From an uncultured Aquimarina sp. (GTDB lineage: Bacteria > Bacteroidota > Bacteroidia > Flavobacteriales > Flavobacteriaceae): a DNA stretch of 36,603 nt. The stretch is taken from assembly GCA_947503135.1 (NCBI GenBank), contig CANNCQ010000027.1:1-36603 (forward strand). The letters are read 5' to 3'. The notes beneath the pieces were generated by a model that saw only the letters and a list, made by a program, of their open reading frames with translations, did no database searches and was not told where the DNA came from. Made by a program: the position numbers and the translations under genes. Of the stretch, positions 25,181-33,493 are shown in pieces. Every line of letters begins with the position of its first letter. Within the stretch, counting starts at the first letter, position 1.

Positions 25181-25858
25181 ATGAAAGACAATCAAGCATC
25201 AGAAACTACTGATTTTATTGGAGACAATCACGTTAGTACCAGTGCAAAAACACCACTTCGCAAAGATGCCTTTGAAATGACGGATGATCAAAAGATATCT
25301 GCAATTAAAGGTGATGTCGCCAAAATTATGGAAACATTAGGTTTGGACTTAACTGATGACAGCTTAAAAGGAACTCCTAACCGAGTTGCCAAAATGTTTG
25401 TTAAAGAAATTTTTGGAGGATTAAATCCTGATAAAAAACCTAAAGCATCTACTTTTGACAACAATTACAAGTATGGCGAAATGCTTGTTGAAAAAAACAT
25501 AACCTTATACTCTACCTGTGAGCATCACCTACTTCCCATAGTTGGACGTGCCCATGTAGCTTATATTTCAAATGGTACTGTTGTTGGTTTATCAAAAATG
25601 AATCGTATTGTAGATTACTACTCTAAAAGACCGCAAGTACAAGAACGTTTAACCATGCAAATAGTACAAGAGCTTCAAAATGCGCTTGGCACCGATGATG
25701 TTGCTTGTGTAATTGACGCTAAGCACTTATGTGTAAACTCTAGAGGTATTAGAGATATTGAAAGTAGCACCGTTACTAGCGAGTTTGGTGGGCAATTTAA
25801 AAATCCTACTATAAAACGAGAATTCCTAGATTACATTAAATTAGAAACCAAATTTTAA
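25181..25858 (+). CDS. folE: GTP cyclohydrolase I (FolE)
   Basis: 225 residues. Converts GTP to 7,8-dihydroneopterin triphosphate, the first step of tetrahydrofolate (and biopterin) synthesis. Zinc ligands are C113 and H116 (STCEHHLLP) and C184 (HLCVNSRG). The GLSKMNRIVDYYSKRPQVQERLT segment (about 136-158) and the GTPNRVAKMF helix (about 64-73) are conserved. About 30 N-terminal residues before the enzyme core are polar and unconserved. A later start at M33 is conceivable, but the ATG at 25181 fits the promoter element. Type I (Zn-dependent), not the FolE2 type. No folate genes are adjacent. Confidence 0.95.
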   Translation: MKDNQASETTDFIGDNHVSTSAKTPLRKDAFEMTDDQKISAIKGDVAKIMETLGLDLTDDSLKGTPNRVAKMFVKEIFGGLNPDKKPKASTFDNNYKYGEMLVEKNITLYSTCEHHLLPIVGRAHVAYISNGTVVGLSKMNRIVDYYSKRPQVQERLTMQIVQELQNALGTDDVACVIDAKHLCVNSRGIRDIESSTVTSEFGGQFKNPTIKREFLDYIKLETKF

Positions 25859-26028
25859 ATAGTTACTGTTTTTTGATTCTTGAATTAATGAAAATTTCAA
25901 TTTACAATTTTATTAATAAGCTATTTACCTGCTGTATTAACTAAACTTTATACAAAATAGTTTCTTTTTATACATTCAACCGGATCTTAGAATTTTCCTT
26001 AACTTTAAAAAGTCGTGTTGCTAAAATT

Positions 26029-26838
26029 ATGAAAAGATACCTTTTATTTTATTTTTTATGCTTTAGCAACTTCATTTCTCTTGCTCAAGAAATTCCAACT
26101 TCCATTACAGACAGTATTACTTACCCTAAGAATACTTATAAAAAATTTATAGACGTTGATAATCTTGGAAACTATTACTTTTCAAATTTTGAAGTAATTA
26201 CAAAAACCGATGGTAATCGCAATTGGGCTTTTGCTAATTATGAATTAGGTATTCCTTACTCTGTATCTGTTATCAACCCTTTACAAATATTGGTTTTTTA
26301 CAAAGAAACAAACACCGTAATACTACTCGATCGGTTTTTAAATGAAACACAAAGAATAAATTTAAACCAAATTAACCCTTTAAAAACAGCTTGGTGGGCA
26401 GAAAATACTAAGAATCAAGAAATTTGGATTTATGATGGAGAAAATAATAGATTAGAGTTTTACAATTACCAACAGAATATAACCTTATCTCAGACCATTC
26501 CTTTTTTGGAAACTCCCATTGATTTGAGCTCTAATTTTAACAATGCTTTTGTTTTATTTGATGATTCAATAAACAAATACAATATTCAAGGGACTCTTTT
26601 AAAAAGTTTAGACTTAAATAAAAAAGCTTTTTCAAAAATAAAAGCAACAAAATCCTATTTAATAGGTAAATCCAAAAACAAATTTAAACTATATACTACC
26701 AATTTAAATTTAGTCGGAAGTTTAAAAATCTTAAAAAATGATAACTTAGGTTTTTCTCTTAAAAATGAAAAACTTTATATTTATGACGGAGCTAAATTAT
26801 TTATTTACAAACTTACCCTCCCTTCAAAACTAAACTAA
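26029..26838 (+). CDS. Secreted protein of unknown function, possible beta-propeller
   Basis: 269 residues. An N-terminal signal (YLLFYFLCFSNFISLAQ) is probably cleaved after AQ. The rest shows repeated short beta-strand units, such as FIDVDNLGNYYFSN, PLQILVFYKETNTVILLD, NQEIWIYDGENNRLEFYN, NAFVLFDDSINKYNIQG and KNEKLYIYDGAKLFIYKL, as in NHL or WD-like propellers. The C-terminal residue overlaps the next gene in TAATG, so it is co-transcribed and perhaps translationally coupled with the deoxynucleoside kinase. This pairing looks conserved in flavobacteria, but no functional link is known to me. Confidence 0.75.
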   Translation: MKRYLLFYFLCFSNFISLAQEIPTSITDSITYPKNTYKKFIDVDNLGNYYFSNFEVITKTDGNRNWAFANYELGIPYSVSVINPLQILVFYKETNTVILLDRFLNETQRINLNQINPLKTAWWAENTKNQEIWIYDGENNRLEFYNYQQNITLSQTIPFLETPIDLSSNFNNAFVLFDDSINKYNIQGTLLKSLDLNKKAFSKIKATKSYLIGKSKNKFKLYTTNLNLVGSLKILKNDNLGFSLKNEKLYIYDGAKLFIYKLTLPSKLN

Positions 26839-27452
26839 TGCATATAGCCATAGCAGGAAATATTGGTGCTGGAAAAACTAGCTTAACTGAACTTTTATCG
26901 AAACACTACAAATGGGAACCCTCTTTTGAAGAAGTTTTAGAAAACCCTTATTTAGAAGATTTTTATAATAAGATGGAGCGCTGGTCATTTAACCTGCAAG
27001 TTTATTTTTTGAATAGTCGTTTTCGCCAAATATTAGATATTCGTAAATCTGGAAAAACTACAATTCAAGACCGCAGTATTTATGAAGATGCTTATATTTT
27101 TGCTCCCAATTTACACTCTATGGGACTTATGTCTAGCCGAGATTTTGATAACTACAGTTCCCTATTTAATTTAATGGAAGAGGTTGTAGAAGGTCCTGAT
27201 TTATTAATTTATTTACGAAGCAGTATCCCTAATTTAGTAAAGCATATACACAAAAGAGGTCGTGATTACGAAAGTAGTATATCTATTGACTACTTAAGTA
27301 AGCTTAACGACCGTTATGAGGACTGGATAACTAATTACAATAAAGGCAAACTCCTAATAATTGATGTAGATGAACTAGATTTTATTGATAGTCCTGAAGA
27401 TTTAGGAATTGTATTTAATAAAATTGATGCTGAATTAAATGGTTTATTCTAA
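26838..27452 (+). CDS. Deoxynucleoside kinase (dNK family)
   Basis: 204 residues. Phosphorylates deoxynucleosides with ATP in the salvage of DNA precursors. The P-loop is GNIGAGKTS (7-15). Glu in FEEVLENPYLEDFY (about 31) and the Asp-Arg-Ser motif in QDRSIYEDAYIFA (about 76-88) are the catalytic base and substrate-binding regions. The lid is HIHKRGRDYE (about 134-143). Length matches bacterial deoxyadenosine/deoxyguanosine kinases. Base specificity cannot be settled from sequence. The ATG overlaps the previous stop by one base (TAATG). Confidence 0.9.
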   Translation: MHIAIAGNIGAGKTSLTELLSKHYKWEPSFEEVLENPYLEDFYNKMERWSFNLQVYFLNSRFRQILDIRKSGKTTIQDRSIYEDAYIFAPNLHSMGLMSSRDFDNYSSLFNLMEEVVEGPDLLIYLRSSIPNLVKHIHKRGRDYESSISIDYLSKLNDRYEDWITNYNKGKLLIIDVDELDFIDSPEDLGIVFNKIDAELNGLF

Positions 27453-27467
27453 TTTAACACTTTCACT

Positions 27468-28067
27468 TTAATTTATAATAACCACTGGCAATTCGACTAA
27501 ATTACCTTGTTCAAACTCTACAAACCTACTTGGAGGCACTCCTGGTAATGTTTCTACGAAAGCTGTAAAAACAAATTGAGCCGATATTAATGCACTATTT
27601 TCACCAGTTAGGCTATACTCTAAATTAAATACACCGCTACTAGAGTTTGAATTTGCTGTTTGCATTGTAATAAAAGCATCTCCAGAAAGAGCATCTATGT
27701 ATTCCACATCAAATGACGGAGTTCCAGGTGTACCAATGGCATAGGTTCTGCTTTCAGGGTTAGTTATCGTTATTGTAATTTGATTTTCCTCTGTATCTAC
27801 TAGTTTAATAATAAGCACTTCGTCAACTCCTATGGTTTCTTGTGTTAATTCGGCACTAATAGCATTAAAGCTTACATTATTTGCAATTCCCACTAGTATT
27901 GGGTTCTCATCAGAAGGTATATTGGACATTTCGTCCGAAGGCTCATTGATTCCCAAAGACTCCGCAATTACATCAGGATCTACAAAATCAATTGGATCGG
28001 CTTCTTTTTCACAAGAAATCATACTTAGAAGACTTACTAATACTACAAATATGTCAATACGTTTCAT
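27468..28067 (-). CDS. Lipoprotein of unknown function (DUF6252-like)
   Basis: 199 residues. A lipobox ends at Cys19 (LLSMISC) and is followed by EKEADPIDFVDPD, acidic residues typical of exported lipoproteins. The body has strand-rich segments (NVSFNAISAELTQ, LIIKLVDTEENQITITI, TYAIGTPGTPSFDVEYID, SSGVFNLEY) with SAQFVFTAF near the end. It resembles small Bacteroidota lipoproteins (DUF6252-like; weak recognition). Convergent with the kinase, 15 bases apart, with no clear hairpin between them. Confidence 0.7.
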   Translation of the reverse strand: MKRIDIFVVLVSLLSMISCEKEADPIDFVDPDVIAESLGINEPSDEMSNIPSDENPILVGIANNVSFNAISAELTQETIGVDEVLIIKLVDTEENQITITITNPESRTYAIGTPGTPSFDVEYIDALSGDAFITMQTANSNSSSGVFNLEYSLTGENSALISAQFVFTAFVETLPGVPPSRFVEFEQGNLVELPVVIIN

Positions 28068-28098
28068 AAATAAGCGTTTGTATTATAATGACATAAAA

Positions 28099-29418
28099 TT
28101 ACATTTTATTGTGTAAAGTTTCGCTTTTTTTTGGAACTCTAAGTAAAAGAAAAATTCCAAAAGCAAAAAAAGCTCCAAAAAATACAATTGATATCCGGGG
28201 GCTTCCTGTTTTGTTACTTAAATACCCATAAAGAATCATGCCTATAATAACCCCTATTTTTTCAGTAACATCATAAAAACTGAAATACGAAGTGGTATCC
28301 GTTGTTTTAGGTAAAAATTTAGAATACGTAGATCGAGATAACGACTGAATACCTCCCATTACTAACCCAACCAAGCTGGCAGTAATATAAAACTCAATTG
28401 GTGTATGGATACTGTATGCATATACAACAGTTGCTATCCAAACCGAGTTTATTACTATTAATGTATTGATATTTCCTATTTTACTCGCTAATTTTGAAGT
28501 AGCAAAAGCACCTCCTATAGCTAGTATTTGAATTAGCAATATACTTATTACCAATCCAGCCGTTGCACCACCTTTTTTCCACTGAATTTCTTCTACCCCA
28601 AAATAAGTAGCTATTAACATAATGGTTTGCACTGCCATACTGTACATGAAAAAAGCGTACAAAAATCGCTTTAGCCTTTTATTTTTTTTTATTTCAAACC
28701 AAATGCGTTTTAACTCTTTAACCCCTTTGAATACAACATTACTTGTGAGTTTGTTTGAGTTTTTAAAATCTGGAAGATATTTGTATGTATACTGACTAAA
28801 AGCAATCCACCATACCCCAACCATAACAAAAGAAACTTTCATCATAAAAATTTGATTTTCGGCTTCTTGAGTCAAAACCATCACTAAATTTATAGTTAAT
28901 AAAATTGTACTGCCTATATATCCGTACGAAAACCCTTTTGCACTAAGAGAGTCTTGATCTTCTGGTACAGCGATATCAGGTAAATAGGAATTATAAAAAA
29001 CCAGACTACACCAAAAACCAATTAATGCTAAAAAATAAAATAACATCCCTAAGTACAGATTACTTAACGCTACATTTAAAACACACAAACCCATAGTCGA
29101 GAGTGCTCCTAAGTAACAAAAAAGTTTCAAAAAAAACTTTTTATTCCCTATATAATCAGCAATTCCTGATAGAATAGGACTTAAAATTACAACAATCAAG
29201 AAAGCTGCTGCAGTTACATAACTTATTAAAGAATCGTTATTGAGAGTTGTCCCAAAAAAAAGTATTTGTTCTTTCCCCTGCTTAACAGTTATAGCATCCC
29301 AAAAAATAGGAAATATGGCTGATACAATTACGAGGTTATACGCTGAGTTTGCCCAATCATAAAACACCCAAGCGTGCATTACTTTTTTATTTCCTCTTTT
29401 AAATTCTGAAGCATTCAT
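28099..29418 (-). CDS. UMF1-family MFS transporter (Atg22-like)
   Basis: 439 residues, about 12 transmembrane helices. The N-terminus HAWVFYDWANSAYNLVIVSAIFPIFW is the hallmark of the UMF1/Atg22-like branch of the major facilitator superfamily. SPILSGIADYIGNKKFF is the TM2-TM3 loop motif, and GLVMGGIQSLSRSTYSKFLP is a conserved C-terminal loop. Substrate unknown; yeast Atg22 exports amino acids from the vacuole. The frame extends upstream to 29460, but that stretch overlaps the terminator at 29449-29480, so the ATG at 29418 (MNASEFKRGNKK) is preferred. Confidence 0.9.
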   Translation of the reverse strand: MNASEFKRGNKKVMHAWVFYDWANSAYNLVIVSAIFPIFWDAITVKQGKEQILFFGTTLNNDSLISYVTAAAFLIVVILSPILSGIADYIGNKKFFLKLFCYLGALSTMGLCVLNVALSNLYLGMLFYFLALIGFWCSLVFYNSYLPDIAVPEDQDSLSAKGFSYGYIGSTILLTINLVMVLTQEAENQIFMMKVSFVMVGVWWIAFSQYTYKYLPDFKNSNKLTSNVVFKGVKELKRIWFEIKKNKRLKRFLYAFFMYSMAVQTIMLIATYFGVEEIQWKKGGATAGLVISILLIQILAIGGAFATSKLASKIGNINTLIVINSVWIATVVYAYSIHTPIEFYITASLVGLVMGGIQSLSRSTYSKFLPKTTDTTSYFSFYDVTEKIGVIIGMILYGYLSNKTGSPRISIVFFGAFFAFGIFLLLRVPKKSETLHNKM

Positions 29419-29448
29419 ATAAACCAATAGTACAAAAAATAAATAAAA

Positions 29449-29480
29449 AAAGCCCTTCAATTGTACAACTGAAGGGCTTT
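29449..29480 (-). terminator. Terminator of the M48 protease gene
   Basis: AAAGCCCTTCAATTGT and ACAACTGAAGGGCTTT form a 16-base stem with one A-C mismatch and the tight centre GTAC. On the minus strand it ends in a T run. It lies 19 bases after the protease stop and before the UMF1 start. Confidence 0.8.
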
Positions 29481-29498
29481 AATAAAAATAATAATTAT

Positions 29499-30320
29499 TT
29501 ACTTGAAACTTGAAACTCCAAATTTTCTTGCTTCAGCTTTAGCTCCTGGAGCCCATTTTGTTAAGTTTGCGATTCTTGTATCATTACTTGGATGCGTGCT
29601 CATAAATTCTGGTGGCGCCTGTCCTCCTGAATTAGCCTTCATACGTCTCCATAAATTAGCGGCTTCATCTGGGTTATAACCTGCAATTGCCATCAAGTTA
29701 ATTCCAATTTTATCGGCCTCGGTTTCATGACTCCTACCAAAAGGCAACATTACTCCTAGTTGGCTTCCTAAACCAAATGCTTGAGCAAAAATTTGTTGTG
29801 TTGCTTGGCTTTTACCACTTACTGCAACTGCACCTGCTACACCTGCTATTTGCTGAATTTGACCAGCACTCATTCGCTGTTGTCCATGATTAGCTATAGC
29901 ATGCACCACCTCATGCCCCATAATGGCTGCTACTCCGGTTTCTGTTTTAGCAATAGGTAATATTCCTGTGTAAAAGGCAATCTTACCTCCTGGCATAGCC
30001 CAAGCATTTACTTGATCACTTTTTATTAATGTGTATTCCCATTTATAATCTTTTAAATATCCTGACTGCCCATTGGCATTTAACCAACGCTCTGCTGCTT
30101 TAGCTATTTTTTGACCTACTCGCGTAATCATTTGAGCGTCAGCAGTCCCTTTTTCTACTTGACTAGATTGTAAAACTTGATTATACTGGGAAAAAGCGGA
30201 AGGAAAAATTTGCGAATTAGGCACTAATGCTAAGGTTTTTTTTCCTGTAAAAGGGTTGGTAGAACAGGCTACCATAAAAATCGAAACTCCTAGAAGGGTT
30301 ATTTGTTTTTTTAAATTCAT
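29499..30320 (-). CDS. M48-family metalloprotease lipoprotein
   Basis: 273 residues. A lipobox ends at Cys19 (GVSIFMVAC), followed by STNPFTGKK, typical of LoiP/BepA-like lipoprotein proteases. The zinc motif is H136-EVV-H140 (MGHEVVHAIANHGQQRM). The third ligand is Glu199 in HETEADKIG. The substrate-cleft segment NAWAMPGGKIAFYTGIL precedes it (about 105-121). No TPR domain, unlike BepA; closer to LoiP/YcaL in length. Probably acts in the periplasm on misfolded outer-membrane proteins; this is inferred from the family. Possible promoter at 30357-30364. Confidence 0.92.
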   Translation of the reverse strand: MNLKKQITLLGVSIFMVACSTNPFTGKKTLALVPNSQIFPSAFSQYNQVLQSSQVEKGTADAQMITRVGQKIAKAAERWLNANGQSGYLKDYKWEYTLIKSDQVNAWAMPGGKIAFYTGILPIAKTETGVAAIMGHEVVHAIANHGQQRMSAGQIQQIAGVAGAVAVSGKSQATQQIFAQAFGLGSQLGVMLPFGRSHETEADKIGINLMAIAGYNPDEAANLWRRMKANSGGQAPPEFMSTHPSNDTRIANLTKWAPGAKAEARKFGVSSFK

Positions 30321-30356
30321 GATTTATAATTTGTGTTTATTTCGGTTAGAGCTTTT

Positions 30357-30364
30357 CAAAGCTA
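30357..30364 (-). promoter_or_regulatory. -7 element of the M48 protease gene
   Basis: On the minus strand TAGCTTTG matches TAnnTTTG, 37 bases upstream of the ATG. No -33 TTG at normal spacing. Confidence 0.4.
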
Positions 30365-30464
30365 CTATTTGATTTATAATTTAAAATAAAATTCACTCAT
30401 TTTTACAAGTTTGGCTAACTTTTTGACATATTTATATTACTTTTTCGACAAACATAATAAAAAC

Positions 30465-30941
30465 ATGGAAAAATTACTTAATCTTATATTCGTTAGCTTA
30501 CTATTCTTTTCTTGCAATGGACAAGACAAAAATAAAGAGGATCAAAAATCATACCCTGTTACCAAAACTGAAAATGAATGGAAATCGGAATTATCCGAAT
30601 TTGAATTTTATGTGTTGAGACAAGCAGGAACGGAGCGCCCTTATACTAGTGAACTAAACAACAATCACGAAAAGGGGACATACGTATGTGCTGGTTGTCA
30701 AAACCCACTATACAAAAGTGAACATAAATTTAACAGCGGCACAGGTTGGCCTAGTTTTGACAGAGCTATAGAAGGAAGTATCGATACCAGTATTGATTAC
30801 AACATAGGATATGCCCGCAAAGAATTATTATGTAATAATTGTGGAGGGCATTTGGGTCATATGTTTAGTGATGGTCCAAAAAACACTACAGGAAAAAGAC
30901 ATTGTATTAATGGAGTTTCATTAAATTTTATCCCTGAATAA
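30465..30941 (+). CDS. msrB: Peptide-methionine (R)-S-oxide reductase, lipoprotein form
   Basis: 158 residues from the ATG at 30465; an upstream TTG frame (30411) would spoil the signal peptide. A lipobox ends at Cys17 (VSLLFFSC). The MsrB fold follows: zinc pairs CAGC and CNNC, SGTGWPSF, GGHLGHMF, and the catalytic Cys in KRHCINGVSLNF. The position of the usual resolving Cys (SGCGWPSF) is Thr, so this enzyme must be recycled another way, for example directly by a thioredoxin-like protein. Reduces methionine-R-sulfoxide in proteins, here in the periplasm or on the outer membrane. It lies 2 bases upstream of a second msrB. Confidence 0.92.
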   Translation: MEKLLNLIFVSLLFFSCNGQDKNKEDQKSYPVTKTENEWKSELSEFEFYVLRQAGTERPYTSELNNNHEKGTYVCAGCQNPLYKSEHKFNSGTGWPSFDRAIEGSIDTSIDYNIGYARKELLCNNCGGHLGHMFSDGPKNTTGKRHCINGVSLNFIPE

Positions 30942-30943
30942 GA

Positions 30944-31339
30944 ATGAAGAAATTTGAAGTTGAAAAATCAGAAAGTGAGTGGAAACAGCAATTAGGAAAC
31001 GAAGCTTATCATATTTTAAGAGAAAAAGGAACAGAACGCGCTTTTACTGGTGAATTAAACGCTCATTATGAAACAGGAAAATACACTTGTAAAGGATGTG
31101 AAACCGAGTTATTTGTTAGTGATAATAAATTTGATAGCGGTTGTGGCTGGCCAAGTTTTGACGCTTCTATTGAAGGAAATGTAATTTATAAAAGAGACAA
31201 CAGCCATGGAATGATTCGCACAGAAATTATGTGCGCTAGTTGTGGTGGACATTTAGGGCATGTTTTTGACGATGGGCCCACAGAAACCAAACAGCGCTAC
31301 TGTGTAAATTCATTGAGTATTAATTTTAAAAACACATGA
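30944..31339 (+). CDS. msrB: Peptide-methionine (R)-S-oxide reductase, cytoplasmic form
   Basis: 131 residues with no signal peptide, so cytoplasmic. It has zinc pairs CKGC and CASC, the resolving Cys in SGCGWPSF, GGHLGHVF, and the catalytic Cys in QRYCVNSLSINF. This is a complete two-Cys MsrB that can form a disulfide and be reduced by thioredoxin. It starts 2 bases after the lipoprotein msrB, so the two are co-transcribed and look like a tandem duplication in which one copy gained, or kept, an export signal. The next gene overlaps or follows directly. Confidence 0.95.
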   Translation: MKKFEVEKSESEWKQQLGNEAYHILREKGTERAFTGELNAHYETGKYTCKGCETELFVSDNKFDSGCGWPSFDASIEGNVIYKRDNSHGMIRTEIMCASCGGHLGHVFDDGPTETKQRYCVNSLSINFKNT

Positions 31340-31341
31340 TT

Positions 31342-31881
31342 ATGAAAAATTTAAAAAAAATAGCAATAGTTGCACTTGTAGGATGTTTAGGTGTATTGAC
31401 TTCATGTGAAATTAATGAAGTAACTGAAGTTAGAGAGATTACAGAAATTGTAGAAGCAAATCCCAACATCATTTTTGAAAGAAATGTAGATTTTAGTTTT
31501 GATGCTCAATCTAACCAGTTAAGTACTATTATAAATTATCCTACTAGCTTTCAACCTAGAGAAGATGATTTAGTTATTGTTTTTCTTCAAAATGGGGTAG
31601 ATGTGGGCAATAACTTACCATTGTGGGACGCTTTACCTAGAACTTTCTTCTTAGACGATGAACCTATTGTGTTTAACTTTAACTACTCGGTTGGTGGTAT
31701 TGAAATTTTAATTGATAGTGGTAATGGATTTGATAAAACAAGTATTCCTGCTGAATTCACCGACAACCAATTGTTTAGAATAGCGGTTTTACCAGGACAA
31801 TTCAGTGTAAGTGGTAAAATCTTAAATAGTGCCGATTTGTCTTATGATACAATTTCATCTGGCGCTACATTTATGGAGTAG
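31342..31881 (+). CDS. Lipoprotein of unknown function downstream of msrB
   Basis: 179 residues from the ATG at 31342 (MKNLKKIAIVALVG), with a lipobox ending at Cys22 (LGVLTSC). An ATG at 31336 overlaps the msrB stop (ATGA) and would add two residues; either is possible. After the lipobox the sequence EINEVTEVREITEIVEANPN resembles the acidic helix at the start of a family of small flavobacterial lipoproteins. The rest is strand-rich (LSTIINYPTSFQPREDDLVIVF, DEPIVFNFNYSVGG, FRIAVLPGQFSVSG). Function unknown; the operon with msrB suggests an envelope role. Terminator at 31897-31934. Confidence 0.75.
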   Translation: MKNLKKIAIVALVGCLGVLTSCEINEVTEVREITEIVEANPNIIFERNVDFSFDAQSNQLSTIINYPTSFQPREDDLVIVFLQNGVDVGNNLPLWDALPRTFFLDDEPIVFNFNYSVGGIEILIDSGNGFDKTSIPAEFTDNQLFRIAVLPGQFSVSGKILNSADLSYDTISSGATFME

Positions 31882-31896
31882 TATAATTTTTATTTT

Positions 31897-31934
31897 AACA
31901 TAAACGCCCTATGAGGTAATAGGGCGTTTATGTT
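31897..31934. terminator. Bidirectional terminator between convergent genes
   Basis: Perfect 16-bp stem (AACATAAACGCCCTAT / ATAGGGCGTTTATGTT) with loop GAGGTA. The ends are T-rich on one strand and A-rich on the other, so it can serve the msrB operon on plus and the peptidase gene on minus. Confidence 0.85.
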
Positions 31935-31977
31935 TTATACGGTAAGTTTATATTTTTTATGCTAAAAAACACTTCGA

Positions 31978-33048
31978 TCAATACCCATTTAGCATTTCAT
32001 TGAAATTAGATATTAGGCGATCCAAGCCTCCTCTTCCATAAATATCTTGAGCACTCTCATAGCTTTGATCCTTGGTTAATTCTAAAAATTTATTCTCATT
32101 GTGTTCCGCTAACATTTCCACAAAAGCACCTGCTATAGGATACATAATACGTTCTGGATATTCGTACGGATGTGTCCAAAACACGCGTATATCATAGCTT
32201 TTAAAGCTTTTATTTATTTTTCGTTGATAATTAATAATTTCCTTTGCTGCTTCCAAACGATTAGTCTCGGAACAATCGAAGTAAACCCCTATACCTTCAT
32301 TTATAAAACGATTTCTATTATTATTTTTATCATACCAATACGATATAGTATGAGCAATTTCATGCCCTACGGTTTGCGATAATTTATTATGAGATACACA
32401 ATACTTAGGATTTGTAAATCCTAGAAATTTTTTAAATTTCTTTTGAGCAACCCCTTCTGATTTCCACACAAAAAAATCTATTTCTTTGGGTAATGTTGCT
32501 TCATAAAATGAATTAATTTCTTTAAAAGCTGCTATTCTTTTTTCAATATAATTATCGATATCTCCAATGTGCTCTATATCCTCAAAATGAAAAACAAAAT
32601 TAAATGTTGTAACAGTTATCCAGTCACTAAATACGTTATCATACCCAAACAATAAAGCTAGCTTCTGAAATTTACGCTGTACGCTTTTAGTGCCTCTTAC
32701 ATGTATTCCTTTATTATAATATCGTTTTGCTTTATCCTTTAAACCTAATGCATAATAAGCCTCCATAATCTCAACGTAAGCTGCAGCGTACTGCCATTCT
32801 ATTTCCGCATACTCATTGGCTTTACGCAATAAAGGCAATGCCTTTTCAAACTGATTTAAAGCATTGTAGGCTTTACCTAACAATAAAAAAACCTTGTAAT
32901 CTCCAGATTCATTTTCTAAAATTTGTTCTCCTAATGCAACTACTTTTTGATATCCATTATTCTCAAAAGCAGTTGACATCTCATATTTTTGAGAAAAAGA
33001 TATATTACAAAACATTATTAAAAATAGAACAAGAAAAATATTCTTCAT
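31978..33048 (-). CDS. Secreted TPR protein with gluzincin (peptidase MA-like) domain
   Basis: 356 residues. Signal peptide (LVLFLIMFCNISFSQ). TPR-like helical repeats at about 20-130 (YKVFLLLGKAYNALNQFEKALPLLRKANEYAE, YVEIMEAYYALGLKDKAKRYYNKG). The C-terminal domain contains the zinc motif HEIAH (in SQTVGHEIAHTISYWY) and, 20-odd residues on, RFINEGIGVYFD, where the Glu is the third ligand. This is the gluzincin arrangement of the peptidase MA / M1-like group. Substrate unknown. Convergent with the msrB operon and sharing its terminator. Confidence 0.8.
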   Translation of the reverse strand: MKNIFLVLFLIMFCNISFSQKYEMSTAFENNGYQKVVALGEQILENESGDYKVFLLLGKAYNALNQFEKALPLLRKANEYAEIEWQYAAAYVEIMEAYYALGLKDKAKRYYNKGIHVRGTKSVQRKFQKLALLFGYDNVFSDWITVTTFNFVFHFEDIEHIGDIDNYIEKRIAAFKEINSFYEATLPKEIDFFVWKSEGVAQKKFKKFLGFTNPKYCVSHNKLSQTVGHEIAHTISYWYDKNNNRNRFINEGIGVYFDCSETNRLEAAKEIINYQRKINKSFKSYDIRVFWTHPYEYPERIMYPIAGAFVEMLAEHNENKFLELTKDQSYESAQDIYGRGGLDRLISNFNEMLNGY

Positions 33049-33234
33049 GAATACGTTTTTTAAATTTTGGGGGAACTATTCTCAGCCTCAATTAATTGAT
33101 TCTTACTAAGAATACTAAAATAGGGGTTTTACAATATAGGTAAAATTATAATTTGAAAATAATCACAAAACTTATTCTGAAAATAAATTATAAATTAGTT
33201 TGCATTTTATACACTTCTAATTAAGAAAAGTGCT

Positions 33235-33242
33235 TATATTTG
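33235..33242 (+). promoter_or_regulatory. -7 element of the tRNA-Pro gene
   Basis: TATATTTG matches TAnnTTTG exactly, 23 bases before the first tRNA base. No -33 TTG at the normal spacing. Confidence 0.55.
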
Positions 33243-33265
33243 CAATCCGAAACTTTTATAGTTCT

Positions 33266-33340
33266 CGGGGTGTAGCGTAGCCCGGTCATCGCGCCTCGTT
33301 TGGGACGAGGAGGTCGCAGGTTCGAATCCTGCCACCCCGA
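33266..33340 (+). tRNA. tRNA-Pro (anticodon TGG)
   Basis: 75 bases. Acceptor arm CGGGGTG (33266-33272) pairs with CACCCCG (33333-33339), with A as the discriminator base. The anticodon stem CCTCG/CGAGG closes the loop TTTGGGA, giving anticodon TGG. The T arm GCAGG-TTCGAAT-CCTGC is intact. CCA is not encoded. It is a solitary tRNA gene with its own promoter and terminator. Confidence 0.97.
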
Positions 33341-33341
33341 C

Positions 33342-33376
33342 AAAAACCACTTAATTTATTTAAGTGGTTTTTTTTT
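33342..33376 (+). terminator. Terminator of tRNA-Pro
   Basis: AAAAACCACTTAA and TTAAGTGGTTTTT form a 13-bp stem with loop TTTAT, followed by a T run, starting 2 bases after the tRNA. Confidence 0.85.
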
Positions 33377-33444
33377 GATCTCGTTTTATATTGTATACAG
33401 CTCAACCTCTTTTAGGAAAAATCCAATAATCTCTTAGAAAATAT

Positions 33445-33476
33445 AAAAAAGCAGCCTTTACAAAGACTGCTTTTTT
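33445..33476 (-). terminator. Terminator of the glutaminyl cyclase gene
   Basis: AAAAAAGCAGCCTTT and AAAGACTGCTTTTTT pair with one C-A mismatch and a 2-base gap. On the minus strand the hairpin ends in a T run, 17 bases after the stop. Confidence 0.75.
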
Positions 33477-33493
33477 TAATAAGCTCAATTAAT

